This document shows positions 53,125 to 63,708 of a stretch of 64,000 nucleotides of DNA, one piece after another; positions within the stretch are counted from its first letter, which is position 1; the number at the start of each line of letters is the position of its first letter. Origin of the DNA: Georgenia_B sunbinii (GTDB taxonomy: Bacteria; Actinomycetota; Actinomycetes; Actinomycetales; Actinomycetaceae); the NCBI RefSeq assembly GCF_036421855.1, contig NZ_JAZGOK010000004.1. One strand, written 5' to 3'. Made by a program: the position numbers and the translations under genes. The notes beneath the pieces are model-generated. The model saw only the letters and a program-made list of their open reading frames with translations. It searched no databases and was not told the DNA's origin.

Positions 53125-54147
53125 GTGGCCATTGCAACACCGGAGTCTTACAACGAGATGCTTGACCGGGCCAAGGCGGGCAAGTTCGCCTACCCGGCCA
53201 TCAACATCTCCTCCTCACAGACGGTGACCGCCGCCATCCGCGGCTTCGCCGAGGCGGAGAGTGACGGCATCATCCAGGTCTCGGTCGGCGGCGGTGAGTA
53301 CGCCTCCGGGTCCACCATCAAGGACCGCGTGACAGGCACGCTCGCGCTGGCCGGCTACGCCCACGCGGTCGCCAAGAACTACGGCGTCACCATCGCGCTG
53401 CACACCGACCACTGCGTCAAGGAGAACCTCGACTCCTGGGTCAAGCCGCTGCTCGCGTACGCGGCCGAGGAGGTCGCCGCCGGCAAGAACCCGACCTTCC
53501 AGTCCCACATGTTCGACGGCTCCACCGTGCCGCTGGACGAGAACCTCATCATCGCCGAGGAGCTGCTCGAGCTCTCGCAGAAGGCCCGCACGATCCTCGA
53601 GATCGAGGTCGGCGTCGTCGGCGGCGAGGAGGACGGCCACGAGGCCGAGATCAACGAGAAGCTCTACACCACGGTGGAGGACGGCCTCGCCACGGTCCGC
53701 GCGCTCGGAGCCGGCGAGAAGGGCCGCTACCTCACCGCGCTCACCTTCGGTAACGTCCACGGGATCTACAAGCCCGGCGCCGTGCGGCTGCGTCCGGAGC
53801 TGCTCGGGGAGATCCAGGCGGCCGTCGGCAAGGAGCTCGGCAAGGACTCGCCGTTCGACCTCGTCTTCCACGGTGGCTCCGGCTCCTCTGCCGAGGAGAT
53901 CGCGACCGCGGTCGACAACGGCGTCATCAAGATGAACGTCGACACCGACACCCAGTACGCGTTCACCCGCCCCGTCGTCGAGCACATGTTCAAGAACTAC
54001 GACGGCGTGCTCAAGGTCGACGGCGACATCGGTAACAAGAAGGCCTACGACCCCCGCGCCTGGGGCAAGGCTGCCGAGGCCGGCATGGCGGCTCGCGTCG
54101 TCGAGGCCTGCCAGCAGCTGCGCTCGGCCGGCACCAAGATGGCCTGA
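53125..54147 (+). CDS. fba: Fructose-bisphosphate aldolase, class II
   Basis: It cleaves fructose 1,6-bisphosphate in glycolysis and works in reverse in gluconeogenesis. The 340-residue zinc enzyme shows LHTDHCVKENLDSWVKPL with the zinc His, GVVGGEEDGHEAEINEKLYT typical of the class IIA bacterial type, and the C-terminal FHGGSGSSAEEI and KMNVDTDTQYAFTRP segments. GTG is chosen, with CGGAGG six bases upstream. TAGCAG and GACAAT elements in the 50-base leader are weak promoter candidates. A hairpin follows the stop. Confidence 0.96.
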   Translation: MAIATPESYNEMLDRAKAGKFAYPAINISSSQTVTAAIRGFAEAESDGIIQVSVGGGEYASGSTIKDRVTGTLALAGYAHAVAKNYGVTIALHTDHCVKENLDSWVKPLLAYAAEEVAAGKNPTFQSHMFDGSTVPLDENLIIAEELLELSQKARTILEIEVGVVGGEEDGHEAEINEKLYTTVEDGLATVRALGAGEKGRYLTALTFGNVHGIYKPGAVRLRPELLGEIQAAVGKELGKDSPFDLVFHGGSGSSAEEIATAVDNGVIKMNVDTDTQYAFTRPVVEHMFKNYDGVLKVDGDIGNKKAYDPRAWGKAAEAGMAARVVEACQQLRSAGTKMA

Positions 54148-54170
54148 CGAGCCTCGTGCTCCGCTGACGG

Positions 54171-54202
54171 CGGCGGGCGTCACCCTCGGGCGGCGCCCGC
54201 CG
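54171..54202. terminator. Hairpin downstream of fba
   Basis: CGGCGGGCG (54171-54179) pairs with CGCCCGCCG (54194-54202) around a 14-base loop. It lies between fba and the convergent STAS gene. No T-run is present. Confidence 0.6.
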
Positions 54203-54217
54203 CGTGTGTCTCCAGGG

Positions 54218-54598
54218 TCAGGCGATGTCGCCCGCGACCCGCTCGGCCCCCGGGAAGCCGGGGTCCTCGTCGACGATGGTGATGAGGTCGCCCAGCCGGG
54301 TGATCTCCAGCAGGAACCGCACGACGTCCGGCGGTTTGATGATGGTGAGCCGGTGGGGCGAGCGGTGCGCGAGGCGTGCGAGCAGTGCCACGCCGGAGGA
54401 GTCCATGAACGTCACATGACGGGCGTCGACCTCGATGGGGTCGGTCGACCGCTCGGCCTCGGTGATGGCCTCGGTGAGCTCGGCGCTCAGCGCCACGTCG
54501 ATCTCCCCGGAGAGGACCAACCGGGTGCGGCCGGGGGCCGCCATGAGGTACGCCGAACCTGGCTCGCTCTGTCCGCTGCGGGACTGGTCTTCTACCAC
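54218..54598 (-). CDS. STAS-domain anti-sigma-factor antagonist
   Basis: The 126-residue protein has a STAS domain with the phosphorylatable serine in FMDSSGVALLARLA (the SpoIIAA/RsbV signature). Such proteins bind an anti-sigma kinase when unphosphorylated and so free a sigma factor. GTG at 54598 is chosen because AAGGAG lies six bases upstream; an in-frame codon 12 residues earlier is less likely. It diverges from the SpoIIE phosphatase gene, its probable controller. Confidence 0.88.
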   Translation of the reverse strand: MVEDQSRSGQSEPGSAYLMAAPGRTRLVLSGEIDVALSAELTEAITEAERSTDPIEVDARHVTFMDSSGVALLARLAHRSPHRLTIIKPPDVVRFLLEITRLGDLITIVDEDPGFPGAERVAGDIA

Positions 54599-54685
54599 TG
54601 CTGCTCCTTCGTGGTCTGTGGTCCAGGCGTGCACCGCGGAACGCTAGCAGGCATCCTAGGGAACGTTATGTGATCGGAGCCGCAG

Positions 54686-56836
54686 ATGGTGAGTCCGAGA
54701 CCCGGACCGGGGGATCCCCCCACCGTCGTCGACCCTGCCGTGGCTCACGTGCTCGATGCGCTGCCGGACCCGGTTGTCGTGCTGGACATCGACATCGACG
54801 CCCCGGACGAGCCGTGGGAGGTGGTGTGGGCCGGTCGTGCGCTCGTCGCCACCACCGGGTATGACGCCGCCGCTCTCCGTGAGATGCCGGCCGACGTGCT
54901 GGCGGACGCGGTGGGCACCGATCGTGCCGCGCTGGTGGCGGCGTTCCGCCGCGAGCAGGCGTTCTCGCACGTGCGCGCCGTCCGGCGTCGGGACGGCTCC
55001 ACCTTCCGGGCCACCGTCTCCTACGCACCGCTCGGCCCGGGCGGCGGCGGCCGGCGGCGCTGGTTGACGACGATCCGCGACGCCAGCCACGAGCTCGCCT
55101 CCGCGGTGCTCGCCGAGGAGCGCTCCGCCGTCGAAGAGCGGGCCCGACGCGCGCTGAGCCTGGTGGCGAAAGTCTCCGACATCCTCGCTGACGCCGAGTC
55201 GGTGCGGACCGTGGCCGACATCGCCCAGCTGCTCGTGCGCCGGGCGGTCGGCTGGGCCGCGTTCTACGCCGACGGCGGGCCGCTCCAGCAGATCGTCGAG
55301 CTCGGCGGAGCGTCGGGTGGCTCCGGCGAGCGGCGGACGGCGCGCGACCCCGGGGAGGACGACCCGGTGAGCGCGCTGCTCGCCGAGACCCGGATGCGCA
55401 CCGTGGTGCTCGACCGTGAGGCCGTGCTCAGCGGCACACGGACCGAGGAGCTGCTCGGTGCCGTCGCGCTCGACGCGTCGTTCCCCGGCGACTGGGAGGA
55501 GCTGTGGCTGGTGCCGGTGCTCGGCCGGGAGTCGGTGCTCGGCCTGCTCGCCGTCGTGCCGGTCGACCGCTCGGCCCGCGGGGCGTCGCAGGCAGGCGCG
55601 GACGCGACCCCGGCGCTGACCGCGCCCGAGCTGCGGGTGCTGCTCGAGCTGGTGGCTCGCCGGGTCGGCATGGCGATGGACAACATCCAGCTCTACGAGC
55701 GCGAGCACCGGCTCGCCGAGACGCTCCAGCACGCCATGCTGCCCGAGCAGGGCGCGGTCGAGGGCCTCGACGTGTGGAGCTACTACGCGCCCAACTCCGA
55801 GCACGCCCAGGTGGGCGGCGACTGGTACGACGTGCTCAACGTCGGGGACGGCCAGGTGGCCGTGGTGGTCGGCGACGTCGTCGGGCACGACGTCGAGGCT
55901 GCGGCGTCCATGGGCCAGCTCCGGTCGGTGGTCCGCGCCTACGCCGCGGAGTTCATCGACCCGGGCACCGTGCTCGGCCGGGTCGACCGGCTGGTTGCCG
56001 GGATGCGGATCGCCCGACCCGCGTCCTTCGTCTACGCGGTGCTCAGCCCGGGGGACGACGGCGGCTGGGAGGTGGCCTACACCAGGGCCGGCCACCTGCC
56101 GCCGATGCTGGTGCGCGCGGGACAGGTGCGCCAGCTCGACGGTGCCGGCGGCATGCTCGTCGGCTTCGGGGAACGCCCCCGGCACACCGCGCGGACCGTC
56201 GTCGAGCCGGGGGACGTGCTGCTGTTCTACACCGACGGGCTCGTCGAGCGCCGCGACCGCACCATGCGCGACGGCGTCCAGCGGCTGGCGGAGGTGGCGG
56301 CCGACATCGTCGCCCCGGACGCCGCCGGCGTGGGGGAGGAGGTGCTGCTCCGGCTGGCAGACGCGCCCGAGGACGACATCGCCGTCGTCGTCGTCCGGAT
56401 CCCCGACGTCCTGGGCGACCTGGCGCGAGCGTGGACCGGTCCGCGGCAGCGCCGCTGGCAGATGCCGGCGGACCCGCAGACCATCGGCCGGGCGCGCAAG
56501 CTCGTGCTCCGCACCTGCGCGGCGTGGGGCCTCGAGGACACCGCGGCCGTGGAGCTAGTGGTCTCCGAGCTGGTCTCCAACGCCGTCATGCACGGCTGGG
56601 GCCGGGTGGACCTGCGCCTGCAGGACACCGGTGACGGCCTGCGGATCGAGGTCGAGGACGCCAACCCGGCGCCGCCGGTGCAGCGGGACGGCCGGGTCGG
56701 TCGGGTCGGCGGGTTCGGCCTGCACATCATCGCGCGGCTGGCCGACTGGGGCTGGCGCCCCACCGCCACCGGCAAGGTGGTGTGGGCGCGGGTCGGCGCG
56801 CACAAGCCCTGGGAGAGCCGGGCCGCGGAGGCCTAG
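54686..56836 (+). CDS. PAS-GAF-SpoIIE phosphatase fused to an anti-sigma-type kinase domain
   Basis: The 716-residue signalling protein has a PAS-like sensor (about residues 20-130), a GAF-like domain (150-330), a PP2C/SpoIIE phosphatase (355-575, with GGDWYDVLNVGDGQVAVVVG and GDVVGHD metal-binding motifs, and FYTDGLVERRD) and a C-terminal HATPase_c_2 domain (590-705) with the N-box ELVVSELVSNAVMHG and the G-box GGFGLHII. It could both dephosphorylate and phosphorylate STAS partners. Two STAS genes flank it, one on each side and both on the other strand, giving a compact partner-switching set. No membrane helix is seen. ATG follows CGGAGCCGCAG. Confidence 0.92.
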   Translation: MVSPRPGPGDPPTVVDPAVAHVLDALPDPVVVLDIDIDAPDEPWEVVWAGRALVATTGYDAAALREMPADVLADAVGTDRAALVAAFRREQAFSHVRAVRRRDGSTFRATVSYAPLGPGGGGRRRWLTTIRDASHELASAVLAEERSAVEERARRALSLVAKVSDILADAESVRTVADIAQLLVRRAVGWAAFYADGGPLQQIVELGGASGGSGERRTARDPGEDDPVSALLAETRMRTVVLDREAVLSGTRTEELLGAVALDASFPGDWEELWLVPVLGRESVLGLLAVVPVDRSARGASQAGADATPALTAPELRVLLELVARRVGMAMDNIQLYEREHRLAETLQHAMLPEQGAVEGLDVWSYYAPNSEHAQVGGDWYDVLNVGDGQVAVVVGDVVGHDVEAAASMGQLRSVVRAYAAEFIDPGTVLGRVDRLVAGMRIARPASFVYAVLSPGDDGGWEVAYTRAGHLPPMLVRAGQVRQLDGAGGMLVGFGERPRHTARTVVEPGDVLLFYTDGLVERRDRTMRDGVQRLAEVAADIVAPDAAGVGEEVLLRLADAPEDDIAVVVVRIPDVLGDLARAWTGPRQRRWQMPADPQTIGRARKLVLRTCAAWGLEDTAAVELVVSELVSNAVMHGWGRVDLRLQDTGDGLRIEVEDANPAPPVQRDGRVGRVGGFGLHIIARLADWGWRPTATGKVVWARVGAHKPWESRAAEA

Positions 56837-56841
56837 CCAGG

Positions 56842-56862
56842 CCGGCGGCGCCGGGCCGCCGG
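56842..56862. terminator. Short hairpin between the SpoIIE gene and the second STAS gene
   Basis: CCGGCGG (56842-56848) pairs with CCGCCGG (56856-56862) around a seven-base loop, between two convergent stops. It is short and purely GC, so support is moderate. Confidence 0.45.
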
Positions 56863-56873
56863 TCGTCCGCCGG

Positions 56874-57203
56874 TCAGGACGCGGCTGGCTCGCAGCGGTG
56901 GTCGGCGTCGATCCGGAACGAGTCGAGCGCGCCGCAGATCTCGAGGACGAACAGGTCGCGGTCGTGGCAGCCGCGCAGCACGGCGGCCCCGCCTCGCCGG
57001 TTCGCGGCATCGGCGAGCGAGATGAGGAACGCCGCGCCGGTGGAGTCCATGAACGTGACGCCGCACATGTCGATCACGAGCAGCTGCCGGCGCAGCCCGC
57101 TGACCCTGGAGGTGACCTCCGGGAACTGGGCACGCTCGGCGAGGTCGAGATCGCCGGTGACCGTCACGGTGGTCGTCGCCGACGACGCCGCGATCTCGAT
57201 CAT
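56874..57203 (-). CDS. STAS-domain anti-sigma-factor antagonist
   Basis: This 109-residue STAS protein has a serine in FMDSTGAAFLISLADA, the usual phosphorylation site, and the strand pattern TVTVTGDLDLAERAQF. It is distinct in sequence from the STAS protein at 54.2 kb. Its gene converges on the phosphatase/kinase gene, so it is a second possible partner of that protein. No sigma factor is next to either gene, so the final output is unknown. Confidence 0.87.
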   Translation of the reverse strand: MIEIAASSATTTVTVTGDLDLAERAQFPEVTSRVSGLRRQLLVIDMCGVTFMDSTGAAFLISLADAANRRGGAAVLRGCHDRDLFVLEICGALDSFRIDADHRCEPAAS

Positions 57204-57377
57204 CCCTGCTTCCTCCGCCCGTCGGCCGCCTGGCGCGGCTCTCGTCCCCCGACCCTAGGGCGGCTGCCGCGGCGGCGCACGCGCAGACCGTGGGACGGGA
57301 CGCCGGGGCGATGACCTGGTCGCTCGGATACTCTTGCGCGGGGGCCGACCGGCCCAGGATCAGCGAAGGGATCGAAG

Positions 57378-58664
57378 ATGCCAGCGGTCGTCGTCGTCGG
57401 CGCTCAGTGGGGCGATGAGGGCAAGGGCAAGGCCACCGACCAGCTCAGCTCCCAGGTCGACTACGTGGTGAAGTTCAACGGCGGGAACAACGCCGGGCAC
57501 ACCGTGGTCGTGGGGGACGAGAAGTACGCGCTCCACCTGCTGCCGTCGGGGATCCTGTCCCCTGGGTGCACGCCGGTGATCGGCAACGGCGTGGTCGTCG
57601 ACCTCGAGGTGCTCTTCGAGGAGATCGACGGGCTCGAGGCGCGCGGGGTCGACACCTCCAAGCTGCTCGTCTCCGCCGGTGCCCACGTCATTGCCCCGTA
57701 CAACCGCACGCTCGACAAGGTCGGCGAGCGGTTCCTCGGCAAGCGCAAGATCGGCACCACCGGCCGTGGGATCGGCCCGACGTACGCGGACAAGATGTCG
57801 CGCGTCGGGATCCGGGTCCAGGACCTGTTCGACGAGGCCATCCTGCGGCAGAAGGTCGAGGGTGCCCTCGTCCAGAAGAACCAGCTGCTCGTGAAGATCT
57901 ACAACCGCCGTGCGGTCGGGGTCGACGAGACCGTCGAGGAGCTGCTGCGCTTCACCGAGCGGCTCCGCCCGATGGTGGCCGACACCTCGCTGGTCCTCAA
58001 CCAGGCGCTGGACGCCGGTCGCACCGTCGTCTTCGAGGCCGGTCAGGCGACCATGCTCGACGTCGACCACGGCACCTACCCGTTCGTCACCTCGTCCTCG
58101 GCGATCGCCGGTGGCGCCTCGACCGGCTCCGGCATCGGGCCGACCCGGATCGACCGGGTGGTCGGCGTCGTCAAGGCCTACACCACCCGCGTCGGCGAGG
58201 GACCGTTCCCGACCGAGCTGCACGACGACGACGGCGAGCGGCTGCGCTCGGTCGGCGGGGAGTACGGCACCACCACCGGGCGGCCGCGCCGCTGCGGGTG
58301 GTACGACGCCGTCGTGGCCAGGTACGCCAGCCGGGTCAACGGGCTCACCGACTTCGTGCTGACCAAGCTCGACGTCCTCAGCGGGCTGCCGACCATCCCG
58401 GTCTGCGTCGCCTACGACGTCGACGGCCGGCGGATGGCGGAGATGCCGCTCGACCAGAGCGACTTCCACCACGCCGTGCCGGTCTACGAGGAGCTCGAGG
58501 GCTGGTCGGAGGACATCAGCGAGTGCCGTGAGTTCAGTGAGCTGCCGCCCGCTGCGCAGCGCTACGTGGAGCGGGTCGAGGAGCTCTCCGGCACCCGGAT
58601 CTCCTCGATCGGCGTGGGTCCGGACCGCGCCGCGACCATCGTTCGCCACTCGCTGCTCGACTAA
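57378..58664 (+). CDS. purA: Adenylosuccinate synthetase
   Basis: It makes adenylosuccinate from IMP, GTP and aspartate, the first AMP-specific step. The 428-residue enzyme has the N-terminal P-loop-like VVGAQWGDEGKGKATDQL, the GNGVVVDLEVLFEEID region, GTTGRGIGPTYADKMSR and the C-terminal VEELSGTRISSIGVGPDR. ATG follows CGAAGGGATCGAAG. Upstream, about 170 bases to the divergent STAS gene hold TACTCT near 57330 as a possible -10 box. Confidence 0.97.
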   Translation: MPAVVVVGAQWGDEGKGKATDQLSSQVDYVVKFNGGNNAGHTVVVGDEKYALHLLPSGILSPGCTPVIGNGVVVDLEVLFEEIDGLEARGVDTSKLLVSAGAHVIAPYNRTLDKVGERFLGKRKIGTTGRGIGPTYADKMSRVGIRVQDLFDEAILRQKVEGALVQKNQLLVKIYNRRAVGVDETVEELLRFTERLRPMVADTSLVLNQALDAGRTVVFEAGQATMLDVDHGTYPFVTSSSAIAGGASTGSGIGPTRIDRVVGVVKAYTTRVGEGPFPTELHDDDGERLRSVGGEYGTTTGRPRRCGWYDAVVARYASRVNGLTDFVLTKLDVLSGLPTIPVCVAYDVDGRRMAEMPLDQSDFHHAVPVYEELEGWSEDISECREFSELPPAAQRYVERVEELSGTRISSIGVGPDRAATIVRHSLLD

Positions 58665-58732
58665 GCCCGACCGTATAAACACGGATAGTTCCTTGGTTAT
58701 GCTGGGCTGACACCCGGACGAGAGGAACGACC

Positions 58733-59047
58733 ATGGCCATCAACGACGTCGAGATCCAGCGCGGTCCCGAGCCCGCGAGCGCCGGCGGCTGCGCCTGTGG
58801 CGAGCACGACCACGGGGTGCCCGAGCTCGACGTGCGGCAGATCCCGCACGCGATCCGCCACGCGACGGTGTTCGGTGCCCTCGGCGCGATCGCCCCGGGC
58901 TTCTCGCTCGACCTCGTGGCACCGCACAACCCGCTGCCGCTGCTCGCGCAGATCGAGGAGCGCGAGGGGGGCACCATCGAGGTCGCCTACCGCCAGGAGG
59001 GGCCCACCGACTGGACGGTGCGGCTGACGCGGCGCCGCCCGTCCTGA
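58733..59047 (+). CDS. DUF2249-family protein
   Basis: The 104-residue protein has an N-terminal Cys/His-containing stretch (GGCACGEHDHG) and a DUF2249 domain: ELDVRQIPHAIRHATVFGAL, then APGFSLDLVAPHNPLPLLAQ. DUF2249 proteins have a small alpha/beta fold, occur in redox and denitrification settings and have no firm activity. TATGCT at 58698-58703 is a likely -10 box. ATG follows GAGAGGAACGACC. A strong hairpin follows the stop. Confidence 0.85.
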   Translation: MAINDVEIQRGPEPASAGGCACGEHDHGVPELDVRQIPHAIRHATVFGALGAIAPGFSLDLVAPHNPLPLLAQIEEREGGTIEVAYRQEGPTDWTVRLTRRRPS

Positions 59048-59061
59048 CGACGGCAGAGAAA

Positions 59062-59100
59062 AGGGGCCCCGGTCCGTGCATCGCACGGACCGGGGCCCCT
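59062..59100. terminator. 18-bp perfect stem-loop between convergent genes
   Basis: Arms at 59062-59079 and 59083-59100 are perfect reverse complements around ATC. On the minus strand the stem is followed by TTTTC, the textbook arrangement, so it ends the lipoprotein transcript best but probably stops both. Confidence 0.9.
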
Positions 59101-59109
59101 CGTCGTGAG

Positions 59110-60069
59110 TTAGCGGTTGTCCACCGGCGGCTCGTCGCCCGGAACCTGCGGCGGGACCTCGGGGGAGGCCGGCGGCGTGAACGGCGCGTCGGTCGCAGCG
59201 GTCGAGGGGCCGGTCTGCGGCTGGCCGGAGTAGCCCGCACCGGCGTCGGTCGGGACCGCGCCGTGACCGGAGGCGCCGGGCTGGCCGAAGCCGCCGGGCT
59301 GGCCGAAGCCGCCAGGCTGGCCGAAGCTGTCCGGGGCGGCGGGGGCGCCGTAGGGCGCGGTCTGCGTGCCCGCCGATCCCTGCTGCTTCTTCTTCACGAC
59401 GAAGAAGATGATGGCAGCGATCGCCAGCAGCGCCACGACGCCGAGCACGATCCACAGCACCATCGAGGTACCACCGCCGCCGCCGAGCAGGGAGCCGCTA
59501 GCCGCACCGGTGGCGGTGCCGCCGGCGCTGAACGCCTCCATGCCGCGCCAGGTGGCGGTGTTGCCGTCGATCTCGGCGTTGTCGTCGGCCTCGATGACCT
59601 CGCCCGGGAACGTGACCGAGATGGAGATCTCCGGCTCCATGCCGGCGGGCATGTCGCCCATGTCGTCCATGCTCGCGGCGTCGTCACCGGTGAAGGTGAA
59701 CACGAAGTTGTCGCCGTCGCGGGTGACGCCGAGCGAGTCGTCGCTGAAGGTGTCCAGCGGGGCACCCGTCGCGGTGATGCGGCAGCCGACGTTGCCGTCG
59801 GTCTCGGTGTCCTCGACGGCGAAGTCGATGTCCTCGGCGTCGGGACCGCTGACGATCTCCGACTCGAGGGAGGAGCAGTCCATGTCCTCGCGGGTCAGCA
59901 TCCCGGTGAGGTCACCGACCTCCATCGACACGTCGGCCGTCTCGTTCTCGTTGATCGTGATGCCCATGTCGAGGCGGAAGCAACCGCCGAGCACGAGCAG
60001 CAGCGGCAGCAGCAGGGCTGCTGCCAACCGCCGGCGCGGACGCGAGGTGGTGGTCTGGTGTGTATTCAT
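59110..60069 (-). CDS. LppM-like lipoprotein with a membrane helix and Gly/Pro/Gln-rich tail
   Basis: The 319-residue protein has a lipoprotein signal (RPRRRLAAALLLPLLLVLGG then Cys), an extracytoplasmic LppM-like domain starting FRLDMGITINENETADVSM, a membrane helix MVLWIVLGVVALLAIAAIIF at about residues 205-224, and a KKKQQG-flanked cytoplasmic tail with GQPGGF repeats. The Mycobacterium protein LppM, from a similar domain family, affects the cell envelope and phagosome traffic; a role here is only inferred. The ATG lacks a strong ribosome-binding site. It diverges from purD. Confidence 0.85.
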   Translation of the reverse strand: MNTHQTTTSRPRRRLAAALLLPLLLVLGGCFRLDMGITINENETADVSMEVGDLTGMLTREDMDCSSLESEIVSGPDAEDIDFAVEDTETDGNVGCRITATGAPLDTFSDDSLGVTRDGDNFVFTFTGDDAASMDDMGDMPAGMEPEISISVTFPGEVIEADDNAEIDGNTATWRGMEAFSAGGTATGAASGSLLGGGGGTSMVLWIVLGVVALLAIAAIIFFVVKKKQQGSAGTQTAPYGAPAAPDSFGQPGGFGQPGGFGQPGASGHGAVPTDAGAGYSGQPQTGPSTAATDAPFTPPASPEVPPQVPGDEPPVDNR

Positions 60070-60205
60070 GACACGAACCCTACCGGCCGCCCCCTGCTGC
60101 GGGAGCGGCTGACCGGCATCGGCGATGGGGAGTTCTCCCCGGAATCGCCGGCCGCCGGTGATCATCTGCGGTGAGCGACCCCGCCGCCGGGTAGGGTCGT
60201 AAGTC

Positions 60206-61485
<1,280 letters not shown>

Positions 61486-61489
<4 letters not shown>

Positions 61490-62358
61490 CCGCCGTCGAG
61501 CTGCCCGGCTGGCAGCACGTCTACTCCGGCAAGGTCCGCGACCTCTACGCACCGGTCGAGCCGCACCCGGAGGGTGACGTCGTCCTCGTCGTCGCGTCGG
61601 ACCGGATCAGCGCCTACGACCACGTGCTGCCGACGCCGATCCCCGGCAAGGGGGAGGTCCTCACCGGGCTGAGCCGGTGGTGGTTCGGGCAGCTCGAGGA
61701 CATCGTGCCCAACCACGTCCTGTCCTACGACGTCCCGGCCGCGGTGACGGGGCGTGCGATGGTCTGCCGGCGGCTGGAGATGTTCCCGGTCGAGTGCGTC
61801 GCCCGGGGTTACCTCACCGGCTCCGGCCTGGTGGAGTACCGCGCGGGCCAGGCGGTGTGCGGCGTGCCGTTGCCCGCGGACCTGACCGAGGCCTCCCGGC
61901 TGCCCGAGGCGATCTTCACCCCCGCCCGCAAGGCGGCGGTCGGCGAGCACGACGAGAACATCAGCTTCGACGTGATGGCCGAGCAGATCGGCACCGACCG
62001 TGCCGCGGAGCTGCGTGACCTCACGCTGCGCGTCTACGCGCGAGCAGCGGAGCTGGCGGCCCGCAGCGGGATCATCGTCGCCGACACCAAGCTGGAGTTC
62101 GGGCTGGCGCCGGACGGCACCGTGGTGCTCGGCGACGAGGTCCTCACCCCGGACTCCTCACGGTTCTGGCCGGCCGACGGCTGGCGTCCGGGCGTTGCCC
62201 AGCCGAGCTTCGACAAGCAGTACGTGCGCGACTGGCTCACCTCGTCGGCCTCCGGCTGGGACCGTCGGTCCGACGCCCCGCCGCCGGCGCTGCCCGAGGA
62301 CGTCGTCGAGCGCACCGCGGGGCGTTATCGTGAAGCTCTCACCCGTCTGACCTCGTGA
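61486..62358 (+). CDS. purC: SAICAR synthetase
   Basis: It joins CAIR and aspartate in purine synthesis. The 290-residue single-domain enzyme shows YSGKVRDLYAPVE, VASDRISAYDHVLPTPIPGKG, ECVARGYLTGSG and the ATP-binding VADTKLEFGLAPDG. A long C-terminal stretch of about 60 residues is normal for actinobacteria. Start and purD stop share GTGA. It is followed by about 170 bases before the desaturase gene. Confidence 0.96.
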
Positions 62359-62524
62359 ACCGGCGGCGGTCAGCGGCCGTGACGTCATGTGCAGGTGTCG
62401 TGCTGGTCGGGCGCGCGTTCGGTCCTGAGCCCGCCATCGACGGTCATCCGTGCCACACTTAGGCGCAGTGCCCGAGCATCGGGTGCGGCTGCGACATACC
62501 GTTGCGAGCCAAGCCGACGAAGGC

Positions 62525-63622
62525 ATGAATTACGTGAGCTCTACTGTTTCGCACGACGTCCCCGCCACCAGCCCGTCCCCGCGCGAACGGCAGGTCAGCT
62601 CGTTCACCGCGCTGACCAAGGCGGTCCAGGAGGCCGGTCTGCTCCGGCGGGCCTACGGCTACTACTGGACGAAGCTGATCGCCATCACGCTGCTGGGCCT
62701 CGGCCTTGCGGCGGCATTCATCTTCATCGGCGACACCTGGTGGCAGATGATCACTGCCCTGGTCCTCGCGGTGCTGATGGTGCAGGCTGCGTTTCTCGGC
62801 CACGACGCCGCGCACCGGCAGATCTTCGTGTCCGGCAAGTGGAACGAGTGGATCTCGATCATCGTGATCAACCTGTTCGTCGGCATGGGCCACGGCTGGT
62901 GGCAGCGCAAGCACAACAAGCACCACGCCAAGCCGAACCAGATCGACGGCGACCCCGACATCGCGCCCGGCGTGCTGGCCTTCAGCGCCCACGCCGCGGA
63001 GGTGCGCAAGACGCCGCTCACCCGGTGGCTCGCCACCAAGCAGGGCTACTTCTTCTACCCGCTGCTGTTCCTCGAGGGTCTCAACCTGCACATCCAGGGC
63101 ATCAAGCGCCTGGTGAGCCGCGAGAAGATCAAGCGGCGCTGGGTCGAGCTGGGCTTCATCCTGTTCCGGCTGATCTCCTTCGTCGTGCTGGTGTTCCTCG
63201 TCCTCAGCCCGGGCAAGGCGTTGGCCTTCATCGGCATCCAGGTGGGCGTGTTCGGCTTCTACCTCGCGCTGTCCTTCGCACCGAACCACATCGCGATGCC
63301 GATCGTCCCGGCGGACGTCAAGATCGACTTCCTGCGTCGACAGGTCCTCATGAGCCGCAACATCTCCGGTGGCCGTCCGGTGGACACCTTCATGGGTGGG
63401 CTGAACTTCCAGGTGGAGCACCACCTGTTCCCGTCGATGGCGCGCCCCAACCTGCGCAAGGTCGCTCCGATGGTGCGCAAACACTGCGAGGAGCTCGGCG
63501 TGCGCTACACCGAGACCACGCTCATGCAGTCGCTGCGGACGGTCTTCCACTACCTCAACCGGGTGGGTCGCGGCGGCCTGGACGTCTGGAACTGCCCGCT
63601 GACGGCGCAGTACCGGGTCTGA
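62525..63622 (+). CDS. Membrane fatty acid desaturase
   Basis: The 365-residue diiron membrane desaturase has the three His boxes GHDAAH, HNKHH and FQVEHHLFPS, two pairs of membrane helices (KLIAITLLGLGLAAAFIFIG; LVLAVLMVQAAFL; FILFRLISFVVLVFLVLS; FIGIQVGVFGFYLAL) and the N-terminal SFTALTKAVQEAGLLRR common to acyl-lipid delta-type desaturases of actinobacteria. It inserts a double bond in membrane lipid acyl chains. Regiospecificity cannot be read from sequence. GAAGG lies just before the ATG at 62525. It separates purC from purS, which is an unusual interruption. Confidence 0.92.
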   Translation: MNYVSSTVSHDVPATSPSPRERQVSSFTALTKAVQEAGLLRRAYGYYWTKLIAITLLGLGLAAAFIFIGDTWWQMITALVLAVLMVQAAFLGHDAAHRQIFVSGKWNEWISIIVINLFVGMGHGWWQRKHNKHHAKPNQIDGDPDIAPGVLAFSAHAAEVRKTPLTRWLATKQGYFFYPLLFLEGLNLHIQGIKRLVSREKIKRRWVELGFILFRLISFVVLVFLVLSPGKALAFIGIQVGVFGFYLALSFAPNHIAMPIVPADVKIDFLRRQVLMSRNISGGRPVDTFMGGLNFQVEHHLFPSMARPNLRKVAPMVRKHCEELGVRYTETTLMQSLRTVFHYLNRVGRGGLDVWNCPLTAQYRV

Positions 63623-63708
63623 CCGGTCGCGACGCCACCGATGCGGCTGCCGTCGTCCGCGACGGTAGACTCGAAGGCGCTGTCATCCGCCGATCAGGAG
63701 TTCATCCC

